Origin: Rhodococcus ruber
Lineage (GTDB): Bacteria; Actinomycetota; Actinomycetes; Mycobacteriales; Mycobacteriaceae
Length of the DNA: 64,000 nt
Reading direction: 5' to 3'
Assembly (NCBI RefSeq): GCF_027270735.1
Contig: NZ_JAPWIJ010000003.1
Span: 1-64,000, forward strand
Shown here: positions 9,479 to 23,691 of the stretch, piece by piece
How the letters are laid out: every line of letters starts with the position of its first letter
Numbering within the stretch: the first letter of the stretch is position 1
The notes under the pieces: model-generated
The model's database searches: none
What the model saw: only the letters and a program-made list of their open reading frames with translations
What the model was told of the DNA's origin: nothing
Position numbers and translations under genes: made by a program

Positions 9479-9799
9479 TCAGGCCTCGAAATCGAATTTC
9501 GTCAGCAGCGCCTTGCGCTGCCGATCTCCGAGACCACGAAGGCGACGCGTGGGTGCGATCTCCAACTCCGTCATCAACTCCGCGGCCTTGACCTTGCCCA
9601 CCTTGGGCAGAGCTTCGAGCAACGCGGACACCTTCATCTTGCCGAGAATCTCGTCCGACTCGGCATCCTTGAGCACCTGCTTGAGATCGGTACCACCACG
9701 CTTGAGACGCTCCTTGAGCTCGGCGCGAGCTTTGCGGGCGATAGCCGCCTTCTCGAGGGCGGCAGCTCGCTGCTCCGGGGTCAACTGGGGAAGGGCCAC
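9479..9799 (-). CDS. mihF: Actinobacterial integration host factor (mIHF)
   Basis: A 106-residue basic nucleoid-associated protein. Its sequence ([18 protein letters not shown], an Arg/Lys-rich helix, then [11 protein letters not shown] and [15 protein letters not shown]) matches the actinobacterial mIHF family, whose C-terminal helix-two-turn-helix fold binds and bends DNA; it is unrelated to E. coli IHF. The start is GTG with GGAGGA seven bases upstream. It lies upstream of gmk, as in mycobacteria. Confidence 0.94.
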   Translation of the reverse strand: MALPQLTPEQRAAALEKAAIARKARAELKERLKRGGTDLKQVLKDAESDEILGKMKVSALLEALPKVGKVKAAELMTELEIAPTRRLRGLGDRQRKALLTKFDFEA

Positions 9800-9938
9800 T
9801 GTCGGTTCCTCCGTCTTCTCGTTCGGGTCGATTCGGCGTACTGGATCGGTCCGTGCACGCCGATCGTCGGTATTCCGCTGCCTCGGACCGCGACTGGCGG
9901 ACAGTCGGCGACAGCGATCCACGCCGTTCGTCGGCAGC

Positions 9939-9976
9939 GTTAGCGACCGTACCGACGACGAGCATTCACCGCTAAC
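9939..9976. promoter_or_regulatory. Inverted repeat and likely promoter upstream of mihF
   Basis: Two 7-base arms, GTTAGCG and CGCTAAC, lie 24 bases apart about 140-177 bases upstream of the mihF start. Read on the minus strand, one arm forms a TTAGCG box and TACGGT follows 18 bases later, so the pair may flank a sigma-A-type promoter. Whether a regulator binds here is not known. The rest of this roughly 210-base intergenic stretch shows nothing I can name. Confidence 0.25.
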
Positions 9977-10009
9977 CCGCCCCCGACTGCCGGCGTGACG
10001 CGGCATCGA

Positions 10010-10837
10010 CTATGCGAGACCTGCTTCGATGTCGTCGCGCAGACGAGTCGCTGCGTCCCGTAGAGCGGTGACCGACGGGCCGGCCGCCAGAACACCGCGA
10101 GACGAATTCGGGAGCACGAGCTCACGGCAATCGCGGAAGATGTCTGCGAGGTCGGCAATTGTCGCCCCTTGCGCTCCCAGACCCGGCGCGAGGATCGGTC
10201 CGGTGTAATCCGACAGATCGAGACCGTGATCACGCGTGGCACCGACGACCAGTCCCACCGTGTCGGGATCGACACGGTTACGTACGACCGCCGCGTCGAC
10301 GATCGACTGAGCGACCGATCCGCCGGGCGTGGTCGTGGCCTGCTGCAGAGTCGCCCCTTCGGCATTGGACGTCCTGGCCAATACGAACACGCCGCGATGG
10401 TGCCGCACCGCTCGCTCGACGGTCTCGTTCAGAGAATCGAAGCCCAGGTACGGCGACACCGTGACCGCATCGGAAGACAGCGGCGACTCGGGCTCGAGCC
10501 ACGCCTGTGCGTATGCATCCATCGTCGTGCCGATATCGCCGCGCTTGGCATCCGCGATCACCAGCGTGCCCGCGTCGCGCAACACACTGACGGTGCGCTC
10601 GAGGACCGCATACCCCGCGGACCCGTATGCCTCGAAGAACGCCACCTGTGGCTTGACGATCGCCACTTCGCCGACGAAAGCCTCGACGCACAGCTCGGCG
10701 AACACCTCGAGACCGTCGGCCGAGCGCGGCAACTCCCACGCCTCGAGCAGCGCCGGATGCGGATCGATTCCGACACACAGGCGACCGCGAGCCGCGACGG
10801 CGGCGCGCAACCGATCCGACCAACTGCGATGACTCAC
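10010..10837 (-). CDS. pyrF: Orotidine 5'-phosphate decarboxylase
   Basis: A 275-residue enzyme for the last step of UMP synthesis, decarboxylation of OMP. The catalytic Lys/Asp array is in [12 protein letters not shown]. Length and sequence fit the longer type 2 family typical of actinobacteria. The GTG start overlaps the carB TGA by four bases (GTGA), so translation is probably coupled. It is the last gene of the pyr operon; about 210 bases separate it from mihF. Confidence 0.96.
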   Translation of the reverse strand: MSHRSWSDRLRAAVAARGRLCVGIDPHPALLEAWELPRSADGLEVFAELCVEAFVGEVAIVKPQVAFFEAYGSAGYAVLERTVSVLRDAGTLVIADAKRGDIGTTMDAYAQAWLEPESPLSSDAVTVSPYLGFDSLNETVERAVRHHRGVFVLARTSNAEGATLQQATTTPGGSVAQSIVDAAVVRNRVDPDTVGLVVGATRDHGLDLSDYTGPILAPGLGAQGATIADLADIFRDCRELVLPNSSRGVLAAGPSVTALRDAATRLRDDIEAGLA

Positions 10838-13800
10838 GGAACCACCAGCCCCTCCTTCAATCCCGCATGCAGGTCCTGGAGCGAGCGAACACCGATACCG
10901 CCGGCAATTCCGGCTTCGATGCCCTGTACAGCCGCCGACGCACCCTGCACCGTGGTGATGCACGGAATGTTCTGCGCCACTGCGGCACTCCGAATCTCGT
11001 ACCCGTCGACGCGCGGGCCGGAGTTGCCGTACGGGGTGTTGATCACCATCGCGATGTCACCGGCAAGTATCCGGTCGACGATGGTCCGCTCCCCCTCCGG
11101 CACCTCCTCGCCGGATTGCTTGTAGACCTGCTCACATTTGATTCCGTTGCGCCGCAACACATCTGCAGTACCTTCGGTCGCCAGGATCGTGAAGCCCAGA
11201 TCCGCGAGTCGCTTCACCGGGAAGATCAGTGATCGCTTGTCCTTGTTGGCCACCGACACGAACACCGCGCCGCCCGCGGGCAACGAGCCGTACGCGGCGG
11301 TCTGGCTCTTGGCGAACGCGGTACCGAAATCGAAGTCGATTCCCATCACCTCGCCGGTGGACTTCATCTCTGGGCTGAGCAGGGTGTCCACCCCGGTTCC
11401 GTCCGCGCGGCGGAACCGGTTGAACGGCAACACCGCTTCCTTGACTGCGATCGGGGCACCGGCCGGGACGGTGCCACCGTCCCCGGTCTCGGGCAGGATG
11501 CCTGCGGTCCGTAGCTCGGCAATGCTCTCCCCGAGCATCACTCGGGCGCAGGCCTTCGCCAGCTGCACGGCAGTCGCCTTGGAGACGAACGGAACGGTGC
11601 GGCTCGCACGCGGGTTGGCCTCGAGGACGTACAGAATGTCGTCCTTGAGTGCGTACTGAACGTTGAGCAGGCCGCGCACGCCGATACCCTTCGCGAGGGC
11701 TTCGGTGGACCGTCGGACGTTCTCGATGTCGGTCTTGCCGAGCGTGATCGGCGGCAACGCGCACGCCGAGTCGCCGGAGTGGATACCGGCCTCCTCGATG
11801 TGTTCCATGATGCCGCCGATGTAGACCTCGGTTCCGTCGCACAGCGCGTCGACGTCGATTTCGACTGCATCTTCGAGGAACCGGTCGACCAGCACCGGAC
11901 GGTCGTCCGAGATCTCCGTCGCGTTGGAGATGTACGTCGCGAGAGATGCCTCGTCGTACACGATTTCCATGCCGCGTCCACCGAGTACGTACGACGGGCG
12001 GACCAGTACCGGGTACCCGATGCCGGACGCGATCTCACGGGCCCCGTCGAACGTGGTCGCCGTGCCGTACTTGGCTGCCGGAAGTCCGGCTGCATCGAGA
12101 ACCTTGCCGAACTCGCCACGGTCCTCGGCCAGATCGATGGCCTCGGGTGACGTTCCGACGATAGGAACGCCCGCGGCTTTCAACCGCTTCGCCAGGCCGA
12201 GCGGAGTCTGGCCGCCCAGCTGCACGATGACCCCGCGCACCGTTCCCGAAGCGGCCTCGGCCCGGTACACCTCGAGAACGTCCTCGAAGGTCAGCGGCTC
12301 GAAGTACAGGCGATCGGCAGTGTCGTAGTCGGTGGAGACGGTTTCGGGGTTGCAGTTGACCATGACCGTCTCGTAGCCGGCCTCGGACAGCGTCAGCGCC
12401 GCGTGCACACAGCTGTAGTCGAATTCGATGCCCTGACCGATGCGGTTGGGACCGGATCCCAGGATGAGCACCTTGGGCCGGTCCGGCTGCGGGGCAACCT
12501 CGGTTTCGGCTTCGGGGTCGAGCTCGTAGGTGCCGTAGTGGTACGGGGTCTTGGCCTCGAACTCCGCCGCACAGGTGTCGACGGTCTTGTACACCGGGTG
12601 CACGCCGAGCTCGTCGCGCAACGCACGCACACCGTCCTCCCCGTCGAGTTCGGGGCGCAACGCGGCGATCTGGCGGTCGGACAGCCCGTGGTACTTCGCC
12701 TGTCGCAACAGCACCTCGTCGAATTCGGCCGCCTCGCGAACCTGGACGCCGAGTTCGTGGATCTGCTGGAACTGATCGAGGAACCACGGGTCGATCTTGG
12801 TCGCCTCGAACAGCTGCTCGAGGGTGGCACCCATCGCGAACGCCTTCTCGATTCCGTACATCCGACCGTCCTGAGGAACGGACAGGTCCTTCAGCAGCGC
12901 CTCGAGGCTCTCTGCCTCGACCTCGGGGCCGGTCCAGTAGCCCGCGCGCTTGGTTTCGAGCGAGCGCATCACCTTGCCGAATGCCTCGGTGAAGTTGCGG
13001 CCGATGGACATCGCCTCACCGACGGACTTCATCGTCGTGGTCAGCGTGCCGTCGGCACCGGGGAACTTCTCGAACGCGAATCTGGGTGCCTTGACGACCA
13101 CGTAGTCCAGGGTCGGCTCGAAGCACGCCGGGGTTTCGCGGGTGATGTCGTTGACGATCTCGTCGAGGGTGTAGCCGATGGCCAGCTTGGCAGCCATCTT
13201 CGCGATCGGGTAGCCGGTGGCCTTGGACGCCAGTGCCGACGAGCGCGACACGCGTGGATTCATCTCGATGACGACGAGTCGGCCGTCGGCCGGATCCATC
13301 GCGAACTGGATGTTGCAGCCACCGGTGTCGACGCCCACCTCGCGCAGGATGTCGATGGAGAGATCGCGCATCTTCTGGTACTCGCGGTCGGTCAGCGTCA
13401 TCGCCGGTGCAACGGTCACCGAGTCGCCGGTGTGCACGCCGACGGGGTCCACGTTCTCGATGGAGCAGACGATGACCACGTTGTCGCGGCCGTCGCGCAT
13501 GAGCTCGAGTTCGTATTCCTTCCAACCGAGGATGGACTCCTCGATGAGGACGTTCGCCGTGGGCGAGGCCGCGAGCCCACCGCCGGCGATCCGGGTCAGG
13601 TCTTCGTCGTTGTAGGCCAGTCCCGATCCGAGACCGCCCATGGTGAACGACGGACGCACGACGACCGGGAAGCCGAGCTCTGCGACGGTCGCGCGCACTT
13701 CGTCCATCGTGTAGCAGACAGCCGACTTGGCGGACTCGCCACCGACCTTGGCGACGATGTCCTTGAACTTCTGACGATCCTCACCGCGCTGGATCGCGTC

Positions 13801-14175
13801 GAAATCGGCACCGATCAGCTCGACGCCGTACTTGGTGAGAATCCCCTGATCGTGCAGTGCGACGGCGGCGTTGAGCGCCGTCTGGCCACCGAGGGTGGCG
13901 AGCACAGCTTGGATGGGGTGCCCCTGCTCGGCCTCGCGCGCGAAGATCTTCTCGATGAACTCCGCCGTGATGGGTTCGACGTAGGTGGCGTCGGCGAACT
14001 CGGGATCGGTCATGATCGTCGCCGGGTTGGAGTTGACGAGGCTGACGCGGAGCCCTTCCTCGCGCAGCACTCGGCAGGCCTGGGTACCGGAGTAGTCGAA
14101 CTCGCAGGCCTGACCGATGACGATCGGGCCCGATCCGATGACCAGGACGTGGTTCAGGTCTGTGCGGCGTGGCAT
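10834..14175 (-). CDS. carB: Carbamoyl-phosphate synthase large chain
   Basis: A 1113-residue subunit with the usual two ATP-grasp halves. The first starts near [25 protein letters not shown] and the second near [20 protein letters not shown]. An MGS-like allosteric domain of about 130 residues ends the protein ([24 protein letters not shown]). It makes carbamoyl phosphate from bicarbonate, two ATP and ammonia channelled from CarA, for pyrimidines and arginine. The ATG overlaps the last base of the carA stop (TAATG) and has a GGAGAAG site upstream. All recognisable motifs are intact. Confidence 0.98.
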   Translation of the reverse strand: MPRRTDLNHVLVIGSGPIVIGQACEFDYSGTQACRVLREEGLRVSLVNSNPATIMTDPEFADATYVEPITAEFIEKIFAREAEQGHPIQAVLATLGGQTALNAAVALHDQGILTKYGVELIGADFDAIQRGEDRQKFKDIVAKVGGESAKSAVCYTMDEVRATVAELGFPVVVRPSFTMGGLGSGLAYNDEDLTRIAGGGLAASPTANVLIEESILGWKEYELELMRDGRDNVVIVCSIENVDPVGVHTGDSVTVAPAMTLTDREYQKMRDLSIDILREVGVDTGGCNIQFAMDPADGRLVVIEMNPRVSRSSALASKATGYPIAKMAAKLAIGYTLDEIVNDITRETPACFEPTLDYVVVKAPRFAFEKFPGADGTLTTTMKSVGEAMSIGRNFTEAFGKVMRSLETKRAGYWTGPEVEAESLEALLKDLSVPQDGRMYGIEKAFAMGATLEQLFEATKIDPWFLDQFQQIHELGVQVREAAEFDEVLLRQAKYHGLSDRQIAALRPELDGEDGVRALRDELGVHPVYKTVDTCAAEFEAKTPYHYGTYELDPEAETEVAPQPDRPKVLILGSGPNRIGQGIEFDYSCVHAALTLSEAGYETVMVNCNPETVSTDYDTADRLYFEPLTFEDVLEVYRAEAASGTVRGVIVQLGGQTPLGLAKRLKAAGVPIVGTSPEAIDLAEDRGEFGKVLDAAGLPAAKYGTATTFDGAREIASGIGYPVLVRPSYVLGGRGMEIVYDEASLATYISNATEISDDRPVLVDRFLEDAVEIDVDALCDGTEVYIGGIMEHIEEAGIHSGDSACALPPITLGKTDIENVRRSTEALAKGIGVRGLLNVQYALKDDILYVLEANPRASRTVPFVSKATAVQLAKACARVMLGESIAELRTAGILPETGDGGTVPAGAPIAVKEAVLPFNRFRRADGTGVDTLLSPEMKSTGEVMGIDFDFGTAFAKSQTAAYGSLPAGGAVFVSVANKDKRSLIFPVKRLADLGFTILATEGTADVLRRNGIKCEQVYKQSGEEVPEGERTIVDRILAGDIAMVINTPYGNSGPRVDGYEIRSAAVAQNIPCITTVQGASAAVQGIEAGIAGGIGVRSLQDLHAGLKEGLVVP

Positions 14176-15305
14176 TACTTCTTCTCCTGAAGGACGCTGG
14201 TGAAACGGTCGAAGAGGTAGGCGGCATCGTGCGGACCGGCCGCGGCCTCGGGGTGGTACTGCACGGAGAAGGCGCTCCCGTCGATCAGCTCGACGCCTTC
14301 GACGGTGCCGTCGTTGGCACACGTGTGGCTGATCCGGGCGCGGCCGAAGTCGGTGTCGAACTCCTCGCCTGCTTCGCCTTCGAGTGCGAATCCGTGGTTC
14401 TGTGCGGTGATCGCGATGCGACCGGTGGTGTGCTCGATCACCGGGATGTTCATGCCGCGGTGGCCGAACTTCATCTTGTAGGTGCCGCGGCCGAGCGCCC
14501 GGCCGAAGATCTGGTTGCCGAAGCAGATACCGAACAGCGGCAGCTCACGTTCGAGTACCTGCCTCGTCAACGCGACGCTGGTGTCGGCCGTGGCCGGGTC
14601 GCCCGGTCCGTTGGACAGGAAGACACCGTCCGGGTTCAGTTCCAGAACCTGCTCGATGGTGGTGTTCGACGGCACTACGTGCACGCGGATACCGCGCTCG
14701 GCGAACATCCGCGGGGTGTTGGTCTTGATACCGAGATCGACTGCAACGACGGTGAATCGAGCGTCGCCGGACGGCTCGATGGTGTAGCCGGCTCCAGTGG
14801 TCACTTCACCGGCGAGATCGGCACCGAGCATCGACGGCTGACCGACCACCTGCTCGAGCATCTCGTCCGAGGTACCGAGCGCGTCGCCCGAGAACACTCC
14901 TGCTCGCATCGAGCCGCGGGTACGCAGGTGCCGGACCAGAGCGCGCGTGTCGATTCCGGCGATGCCCACGACGTTCTGCGCCTCGAGCTGATCCTGAAGA
15001 GTCCCGGTCGAGCGCCAACTCGAGGTGCGGCGGGCTGGATCTCGGACGACGTAGCCGGCGACCCAGATCTTGTTGGGATCCTGGGCGCTTGCTGCTTCAC
15101 CGTCCTCTTGGTTCCAGCCGGTATTGCCGATCTGCGGGGCAGTCGCGACCACGATCTGTCGGTGGTAGCTCGGGTCGGTGAGTGTCTCCTGGTACCCGGT
15201 CATTCCGGTGCAGAACACGGCTTCGCCGAGCGTGCGCCCCTGTGCGCCGAATGTGGTGCCGCGGAATGTCCGGCCGTCCTCCAGAACAAGAACTGCGCTG
15301 CTCAC
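14175..15305 (-). CDS. carA: Carbamoyl-phosphate synthase small chain (glutaminase)
   Basis: A 376-residue class I glutamine amidotransferase that hydrolyses glutamine and passes ammonia to CarB. The N-terminal CarA domain ([29 protein letters not shown]) precedes the amidotransferase domain with the nucleophile elbow GICFGNQ and the HPE of the catalytic triad in [12 protein letters not shown]. The GTG start overlaps the upstream stop as GTGA. It lies within the pyr operon. Confidence 0.97.
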   Translation of the reverse strand: MSSAVLVLEDGRTFRGTTFGAQGRTLGEAVFCTGMTGYQETLTDPSYHRQIVVATAPQIGNTGWNQEDGEAASAQDPNKIWVAGYVVRDPARRTSSWRSTGTLQDQLEAQNVVGIAGIDTRALVRHLRTRGSMRAGVFSGDALGTSDEMLEQVVGQPSMLGADLAGEVTTGAGYTIEPSGDARFTVVAVDLGIKTNTPRMFAERGIRVHVVPSNTTIEQVLELNPDGVFLSNGPGDPATADTSVALTRQVLERELPLFGICFGNQIFGRALGRGTYKMKFGHRGMNIPVIEHTTGRIAITAQNHGFALEGEAGEEFDTDFGRARISHTCANDGTVEGVELIDGSAFSVQYHPEAAAGPHDAAYLFDRFTSVLQEKK

Positions 15306-15808
15306 GCGGTTTCCTCCTTGGTTTCTCCGGTGGAACTCGCTGTCCACACCGGGTAGATCTGCTTGTCGTCGGCCCGGAAGCCGGTGTCTATCTCGGTCCC
15401 CGTGGGAAGCTCCCAGCGAATGACCAGGAGCCCGTCCTTGGTCATGACCTTGCCCGCCAACCCGCGTTCGGTGCGGATCGCGCGAATCGATTCCGCTGGA
15501 ATCCAGATGGGAGTTTCGCCGTTCCGATCGAGAAGAATTCCCTTCTCGTATCGGGAGAGTTCACCGGTCGCGCGGTGGCCGATGTCGCCGACGGCGATCC
15601 GGTCCTGCCAGCTCGGCGCGATGGTGCTGCCGACGTAGAGGCCGGTGGTCGGCTCGATGTGCGTGGCACCCAGATCGTCGGGCACCGCCGGGAGTGCACC
15701 GATTCGCTCTTCCTGACGCTTCTGCCGTCCTCGCCAACCCCAGAAGATCAGCGCGATCATCAGCGCCCAGAACAGGATGAATCCGATGACGATGAGAACT
15801 CTGTCCAC
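15302..15808 (-). CDS. Single-pass membrane protein of the pyr operon (Rv1382-like)
   Basis: A 168-residue protein with one N-terminal membrane helix (residues about 4-24, [22 protein letters not shown]) followed by a basic stretch and a soluble domain on the cytoplasmic side that may be PH-like ([21 protein letters not shown]... [21 protein letters not shown]). A protein of this type sits between pyrC and carA in mycobacteria (Rv1382) and has no established function. It starts at GTG four bases after the pyrC stop and overlaps carA by four bases, so it is certainly in the operon. A role in pyrimidine synthesis is suggested only by location. Confidence 0.85.
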   Translation of the reverse strand: MDRVLIVIGFILFWALMIALIFWGWRGRQKRQEERIGALPAVPDDLGATHIEPTTGLYVGSTIAPSWQDRIAVGDIGHRATGELSRYEKGILLDRNGETPIWIPAESIRAIRTERGLAGKVMTKDGLLVIRWELPTGTEIDTGFRADDKQIYPVWTASSTGETKEETA

Positions 15809-15812
15809 GGCT

Positions 15813-17143
15813 CTACTCCCCTGCCCTGTTCGCCACTGAGCCTGTGTTTGCTACTGCGCCGTCGCGGACGGTGATTCGTCCGCGCAACACGGTCGTGGTC
15901 ACCTTCGATGAGAAGGTCATGTCCTCGAACGGCGTGTTGTGCGCGACGCTGGCCAACTTCTTGCCCGATACCGTCCAGCTCGCGTCCGGATCGACCACGG
16001 TGAGGTTGGCGATCTCGCCCACCTCGATCGGCCGGCCCTGGTCGGCCAATCCGACGATCTGCGCGGGACGCTCGCTCATCACTCGCGCCACACCCCGCCA
16101 ATCGAGCAGGCCGGGAGTCACCATCGTGTCGACCACGATGGACAGTGCGGTCTCCAGTCCGAGCATGCCGGGACGTGCGATGGAGAACTCACAACATTTG
16201 TCCTGCTCGGCGTGGGGCGCGTGATCGGTTGCCACGCAATCGATCACGCCGTCGGCGAGGCCTCGACGGAGGGCGTCGACATCGGACGTCTCGCGTAGTG
16301 GTGGATTCACCTTGTTGATCGCGTCGTACGTTTCGAGACACGAGTCGTCGAGCAACAGATGATGTGGGGTGACCTCGGCGGTAATCGAAATGCCTTGTCC
16401 GCGAGCCCATTTCATCAGTTCGACGGTGCCCGCAGTGGAGGCATGGCAGATGTGCACCCGTGCGCCCGCGTCTCGGGCCAGCAGTGCGTCGCGCGCGACG
16501 ATCGATTCCTCTGCCGCACGCGGCCACCCGGCCAGTCCGAGCCGCGCCGCAGTGGGCCCCTCGTGTGCGACGGCACCGACGGTGAGCCGGGGCTCCTCGG
16601 CGTGCTGAGCGATGAGCACGCCGAGCGAACTCGAGTACTCCAGCGCCCGACGCATGATCAGTGGATCGTCGACGCAGTGGCCGTCGTCGGAGAACATCTT
16701 CACCCGGCCGACTCCCGCGGCCATCGTGGCCATCTCGGCGAGTTGCTTGCCCTTCAACCCGACGGTGATCGCTCCGACGGGGTGGACGTCGACGAGCCCG
16801 ACTTCCTGTCCACGGCGCCACACATGGTCGGTCACGACCACCGAATCGGCAACCGGATCGGTGTTCGCCATGGCGAACACCGCGGTATAACCGCCGAGAG
16901 CGGCAGCGGCGGAACCGGATTCGATCGTCTCCGTATCCTCGCGGCCCGGCTCACGCAGATGCGTGTGCATGTCGACGAATCCAGGCAGCAGAATGTGGCC
17001 GCGGGCGTCGATCACCTGCGCGCCGTCGGCATCGAGGTCGGCACCGATTGCGGCGATCTCCTCGCCGGTGATCAGCACGTCGGTTTGGGAGCCCTCGCCG
17101 TACAGCAGGACGCCCCGCAGCAGAACCGAGGACGTGGATGCGG

Positions 17144-17147
<4 letters not shown>
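15813..17147 (-). CDS. pyrC: Dihydroorotase
   Basis: A 444-residue amidohydrolase that cyclises carbamoyl aspartate to dihydroorotate. It is the class I type, with the metal site [10 protein letters not shown] and ATDHAPH near the C-terminal third. Length matches the class. The GTG start overlaps the pyrB stop by four bases (GTGA). Confidence 0.96.
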
Positions 17148-18744
<1,597 letters not shown>

Positions 18745-18782
18745 TTAAAGGATGTCTGACATAGAACTGCGTAGAGCCTAGC

Positions 18783-18822
18783 AACGCTCTGCGAACCACA
18801 CCTACCAGGCTCGCAGAGCGTT
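18783..18822. repeat. Perfect inverted repeat between nusB and pyrR
   Basis: Two perfect 12-base arms (AACGCTCTGCGA and its complement) enclose a 16-base loop. It lies 26 bases after the nusB stop and about 75 bases before pyrR, on the strand of both genes. It could end the pepQ-efp-nusB transcript, but no U tract follows. It could also be part of the pyr promoter or leader. Confidence 0.55.
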
Positions 18823-18848
18823 CGGTCACAGGACCGTCGAGCGTTCGA

Positions 18849-19403
18849 TCAGTGCTCGGCGTCGACGGACGCGTCGCCGGGCGTGCCTGCCTGTGGACGG
18901 CTCGATACGGCCGCCGCGGCAGCGCGTACCTGCGGTGCCACGAGGACGATCTGGCCGAGCACACCGTTGACGAAGCCGGGCGAATCGTCGGTTGACAACT
19001 GTTTGGCCAGCTCCACGGCCTCGTCGACGGCCACGACCGGAGGCACGTCGGTGGCATGGAACAGCTCCCAGACGGCAATGCGAAGGATGGCCCGGTCGAC
19101 CGCAGGAAGACGCGTGAGCGTCCAGTCCTTGAGGTGATCGGCAATCACTCCGTCGAGGCGATCCAGGTTCTCCGCAACGCCCTCGACCAACGTCGAGGTG
19201 TAGTCGCTGACCGGCGCGATGGTGTCGTCGGCTCGAGCGAGTTCGATGCGCTCGGCGGCCAGGTTCACCGGATCGACGTTGCGCGCCTCTGCCTCGAACA
19301 GAAAGTCCACCGCGCGCTTGCGGGCCTTGTGACGCGCGCCCAGCTTCTTCGCGCCGGGGGCACCGTTCTGCGCGCCGGAGGATGTCGACTTCTTCGATGA
19401 CAC
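18849..19403 (-). CDS. nusB: Transcription antitermination factor NusB
   Basis: A 184-residue RNA-binding protein that joins the antitermination complex on rRNA transcripts. The conserved fold begins [20 protein letters not shown] and continues through [18 protein letters not shown] and [26 protein letters not shown]. Charged or flexible tails extend both ends beyond the usual ~140-160 residues. The GTG start is one base after the efp stop, so the two genes are translated as a unit. Confidence 0.94.
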   Translation of the reverse strand: MSSKKSTSSGAQNGAPGAKKLGARHKARKRAVDFLFEAEARNVDPVNLAAERIELARADDTIAPVSDYTSTLVEGVAENLDRLDGVIADHLKDWTLTRLPAVDRAILRIAVWELFHATDVPPVVAVDEAVELAKQLSTDDSPGFVNGVLGQIVLVAPQVRAAAAAVSSRPQAGTPGDASVDAEH

Positions 19404-19404
19404 G

Positions 19405-19968
19405 TTAGGAGTTCACACGCCCGAGGTAGTTGCCGTCACGCGAGTCGACCTTGAGCTTGTCGCCGGTGTTGATGAACAGCGGCACCGAGATCTCGGCTCC
19501 GGTCTCGAGTGTCGCAGGCTTGGTACCACCGGTGGAGCGGTCGCCCTGCAGACCCGGGTCGGTGTGCTTGACCTCGAGCTCGACGGTGACGGGGAGCTCC
19601 ACATACAGCGGGACGCCCTCGTGCATGGCGACCTGGACCCGGAGGTTCTCGAGCAGGAAGCGGGCCCCGTCGCCGACGGTGGCCTCACCGATCGAGAGCT
19701 GGTCGTACGTGTCTGCGTCCATGAACACGTAGTCGCTACCGTCGTGGTAGAGGTACGTCATGTCGCGGCGGTCGACCGTTGCGGTCTCGACCTTCACACC
19801 GGCGTTGAACGTCTTGTCGACGACCTTGCCCGAGAGCACGTTCTTGAGCTTGGTCCGCACGAATGCGGGCCCTTTACCTGGCTTGACGTGCTGAAATTCG
19901 ATGATCGACCACAGCTGGTTCTCCAGGTTGAGAACCAGTCCGTTCTTGAAATCGCTGGTGGAAGCCAC
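19405..19968 (-). CDS. efp: Elongation factor P
   Basis: A 187-residue, three-domain factor that relieves ribosome stalling at polyproline. The KOW-like N-terminal domain carries the tip loop KPGKGPAF with Lys32 at the modification position. The C-terminal OB domain ends [14 protein letters not shown]. It starts at GTG with GAGGAG eleven bases upstream. It lies between pepQ and nusB. Several products in this window are proline-rich, for example the membrane protein at 41255 and the SecD insert, and are likely EF-P clients. Confidence 0.96.
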   Translation of the reverse strand: MASTSDFKNGLVLNLENQLWSIIEFQHVKPGKGPAFVRTKLKNVLSGKVVDKTFNAGVKVETATVDRRDMTYLYHDGSDYVFMDADTYDQLSIGEATVGDGARFLLENLRVQVAMHEGVPLYVELPVTVELEVKHTDPGLQGDRSTGGTKPATLETGAEISVPLFINTGDKLKVDSRDGNYLGRVNS

Positions 19969-20045
19969 TTGCTTCGCGTCTCCTCAATCGTTTGTGCGCG
20001 TGACGCGCCGTCGGTCACGGGCTTGGATTCGCTCCTGCCCGCGCG

Positions 20046-21149
20046 CTAGACGGACGTGAGTTCCTTGCTTGTCAGGGTGAGCAGTTCCGGACCCCCGTCG
20101 CGAACGACGAGTGTGTCCTCGATCCGAACGCCGCCGCGACCGGAGAAGTAGACACCCGGCTCGACGGTGACCGCTGCACCGCTCAGCAGTGTACCGGTGC
20201 TCGTCTTCGCGATTCCCGGCGCTTCGTGGATTTCCAAGCCAACGCCGTGACCGAGCCCGTGCAAGAAGTATTCGCCATACCCTGCGTCCTCGATGACCGA
20301 GCGCGACGCCGCGTCGACCGAGGCGGTGTTCACCCCTGGCGCCAGCGCCTCGCGACCGGCCGTCTGGGACCGCTGCACCAACTCGTACAGGTCGCGCTGC
20401 CACTGCGCCGGACTACCGATCACGAAGGTCCGGGTCATGTCGGAGTGGTACCCGCCCACGAGCGCACCGAAGTCCAGCTTCACGAAGTCACCCGCGGCCA
20501 ACACCGCATCCGTCGGTCGGTGATGCGGCACGGCCGAATTGACGCCTGCAGCCACGATGGTCTCGAACGAGATCGCATCGGCACCGTGGTCGAGCATCGC
20601 AGATTCCAGTTCGCGGGCCACCTCACGCTCGGTTCTCCCGGCGCGAATGCTGCCTCTGCTCAGCAATTGAGCGAGCGCGTCGTCGGCGGCGCGGCACGCG
20701 TCACGGAGCAATCCCACCTCGAACTCGTCCTTGACCATGCGCAACGACTCGACGACACCAGGTGCGCGCACCAACTCGACGCCCCCGCCCAACTCGGCCC
20801 AGCTGCGATGGGCATCGACCGTCACCACGTGACTCTCGAATCCGATGCGGCCGCCACGACCCGACACTCCCGATCGAAGAAGGTGTATCGCCGACGCGCG
20901 GTCGATCTCGGCACGCAGATCCGGCACCTGCTCGGCGACCTGGGTGACATACCGACCGTCGGTGCAGATCACGGTCTCGTTCTCACCGTCGACCGAATCC
21001 GCCGCCGAGACCAGCAGGGCCGCATTCGAGCCGGTGAAACCGGTCAGATAACGCACGTTCAGCAAGTCGGTGATCATTATCGAGTCGAGGCCGTCGGTGG
21101 CCAACAGTTCTCGCAGGGCACCACGACGGGCACCGAAATCAGCAGGCAT
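20046..21149 (-). CDS. pepQ: M24 family Xaa-Pro peptidase
   Basis: A 367-residue metallopeptidase of the aminopeptidase P/prolidase type. A creatinase-like N-terminal domain (ITDLLNVRYLTGFTGSNAALLV) precedes the pita-bread domain. Dinuclear metal ligands are visible in VKLDFGALVGGYHSDMTRTF, GLGHGVGLEIHEAPG and TVEPGVYFSGRGGVRIEDTLVV. It cleaves peptides next to proline. There is no ribosome site before the ATG; a TAATGT box seven bases upstream suggests a leaderless transcript. It lies 77 bases upstream of efp. Confidence 0.93.
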   Translation of the reverse strand: MPADFGARRGALRELLATDGLDSIMITDLLNVRYLTGFTGSNAALLVSAADSVDGENETVICTDGRYVTQVAEQVPDLRAEIDRASAIHLLRSGVSGRGGRIGFESHVVTVDAHRSWAELGGGVELVRAPGVVESLRMVKDEFEVGLLRDACRAADDALAQLLSRGSIRAGRTEREVARELESAMLDHGADAISFETIVAAGVNSAVPHHRPTDAVLAAGDFVKLDFGALVGGYHSDMTRTFVIGSPAQWQRDLYELVQRSQTAGREALAPGVNTASVDAASRSVIEDAGYGEYFLHGLGHGVGLEIHEAPGIAKTSTGTLLSGAAVTVEPGVYFSGRGGVRIEDTLVVRDGGPELLTLTSKELTSV

Positions 21150-21156
21150 GCGCTCG

Positions 21157-21162
21157 ACATTA
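21157..21162 (-). promoter_or_regulatory. Possible -10 box for a leaderless pepQ transcript
   Basis: TAATGT on the minus strand lies seven bases from the pepQ ATG, so transcription would begin at or next to the start codon. No Shine-Dalgarno is visible. No convincing -35 was found. Leaderless mRNAs are common in this order. Confidence 0.35.
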
Positions 21163-21243
21163 CTGCTCGCCCCGACGTGCCTCGGCCCGGACACATCGGG
21201 CTCCGACTTTGTGGGCCCTGCCACACGAACGGCGACGTGCGGA

Positions 21244-21249
21244 TATGCT
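21244..21249 (+). promoter_or_regulatory. Possible -10 box for the small membrane protein gene
   Basis: TATGCT lies seven bases before the ATG of the following gene, and there is no Shine-Dalgarno, which suggests a leaderless start. It is back to back with the pepQ box about 80 bases away. Confidence 0.35.
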
Positions 21250-21256
21250 GTGCCGC

Positions 21257-21925
21257 ATGACTGGGTGGGCAGTGCGTGGCATAGGTATGGGATTGATCAA
21301 CGCCGTCGTTCGATTGCTGCTGGGGGCGGCAGTATCGATGTGGCCGCTGAGCGGCTCGGCGCTGCGATGGGTGGCGTATGCCCTCGTGATCCTCGTGATC
21401 GTCGTCTGGGCAGGAATCGACGGCGTCCGCGATCGACGCAATAATCCTGATCCCGACGACGGCCAGGACCTGACGATGGTGTGGCTCAAGGCCGCGGTCG
21501 TCGCAGGATTGCTCGCTGGACTGCTCAGTTGGATCATCGACTTCTTCGTCGACTTCAGCCTCGGGCAGAACGGTCTGCTCTTCGAGCTCACCTCCGGTGC
21601 GGCCTTCACCATCCTCACCACCTTCGTCGTTGCCAGCATTGCGGTGTTCGTGGGTCGGCTGATCGTGAACCGCGACGCGAAGAAGAAGCTGGCCACCTCC
21701 GACGCCGACCGTGCCCACGACCGCGAGCTGGTCAATGCAGGCAGCGCGGAGCGCGCCGCGGCGAGTCGCGGCACTCGATCGCAGGCAGAATCAACGCAGT
21801 CCGAACCTCAGTGGGCCGCCGAGCACGGCGAAGCCGACACCGAGGTGTTCTCGGCGGTGGACGCCGACGGGAAGCCCCGGTTGGACAAGCGAAGCAACCG
21901 GCACGGCACCGCCGACGGTTCCTGA
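21257..21925 (+). CDS. Small membrane protein (Rv2536-like, B-4DMT type)
   Basis: A 222-residue protein with four predicted membrane helices in the first ~145 residues: MGLINAVVRLLLGAAVSM, ALRWVAYALVILVIVVWAG, AAVVAGLLAGLLSWIIDFF and AAFTILTTFVVASIAVFVG. A long charged soluble tail follows (KKLATSDADRAHDRELVNAG...). Mycobacteria have a similar gene divergent from pepQ (Rv2536); databases tend to call it a B-4DMT transporter, but no transport activity is established. The start is chosen by the leaderless promoter box. An internal ATG ten codons later is an alternative. Confidence 0.8.
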   Translation: MTGWAVRGIGMGLINAVVRLLLGAAVSMWPLSGSALRWVAYALVILVIVVWAGIDGVRDRRNNPDPDDGQDLTMVWLKAAVVAGLLAGLLSWIIDFFVDFSLGQNGLLFELTSGAAFTILTTFVVASIAVFVGRLIVNRDAKKKLATSDADRAHDRELVNAGSAERAAASRGTRSQAESTQSEPQWAAEHGEADTEVFSAVDADGKPRLDKRSNRHGTADGS

Positions 21926-21942
21926 CTTCCGCGACAGACACA

Positions 21943-21981
21943 CGGGCGGTGAGTGACGCATGACGCGTCGCTCACCGCCCG
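21943..21981. terminator. Bidirectional terminator hairpin
   Basis: Arms of 17 bases with one mismatch (CGGGCGGTGAG... / ...CTCACCGCCCG) enclose a 5-base loop between the convergent membrane-protein gene and aroB. The downstream tract on the plus strand is only moderately T-rich (TTCTCATCT). Position and strength support a terminator working both ways. Confidence 0.7.
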
Positions 21982-22013
21982 TTCTCATCTCGTCCGAAGC
22001 CCGGGGCCGAGTG

Positions 22014-23687
<1,674 letters not shown>

Positions 23688-23691
<4 letters not shown>

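Noticed and set aside
9474..9965. Long upstream extension of gmk
   Set aside because: It runs through mihF in another frame and has no kinase similarity; the GTG five bases after the mihF stop gives the normal enzyme.
12403..14190. Long open frame (about 595 codons) on the plus strand opposite carB
   Set aside because: carB is certain on the other strand. The antisense frame has no recognisable domain and is what high-GC codon bias produces opposite a real gene.
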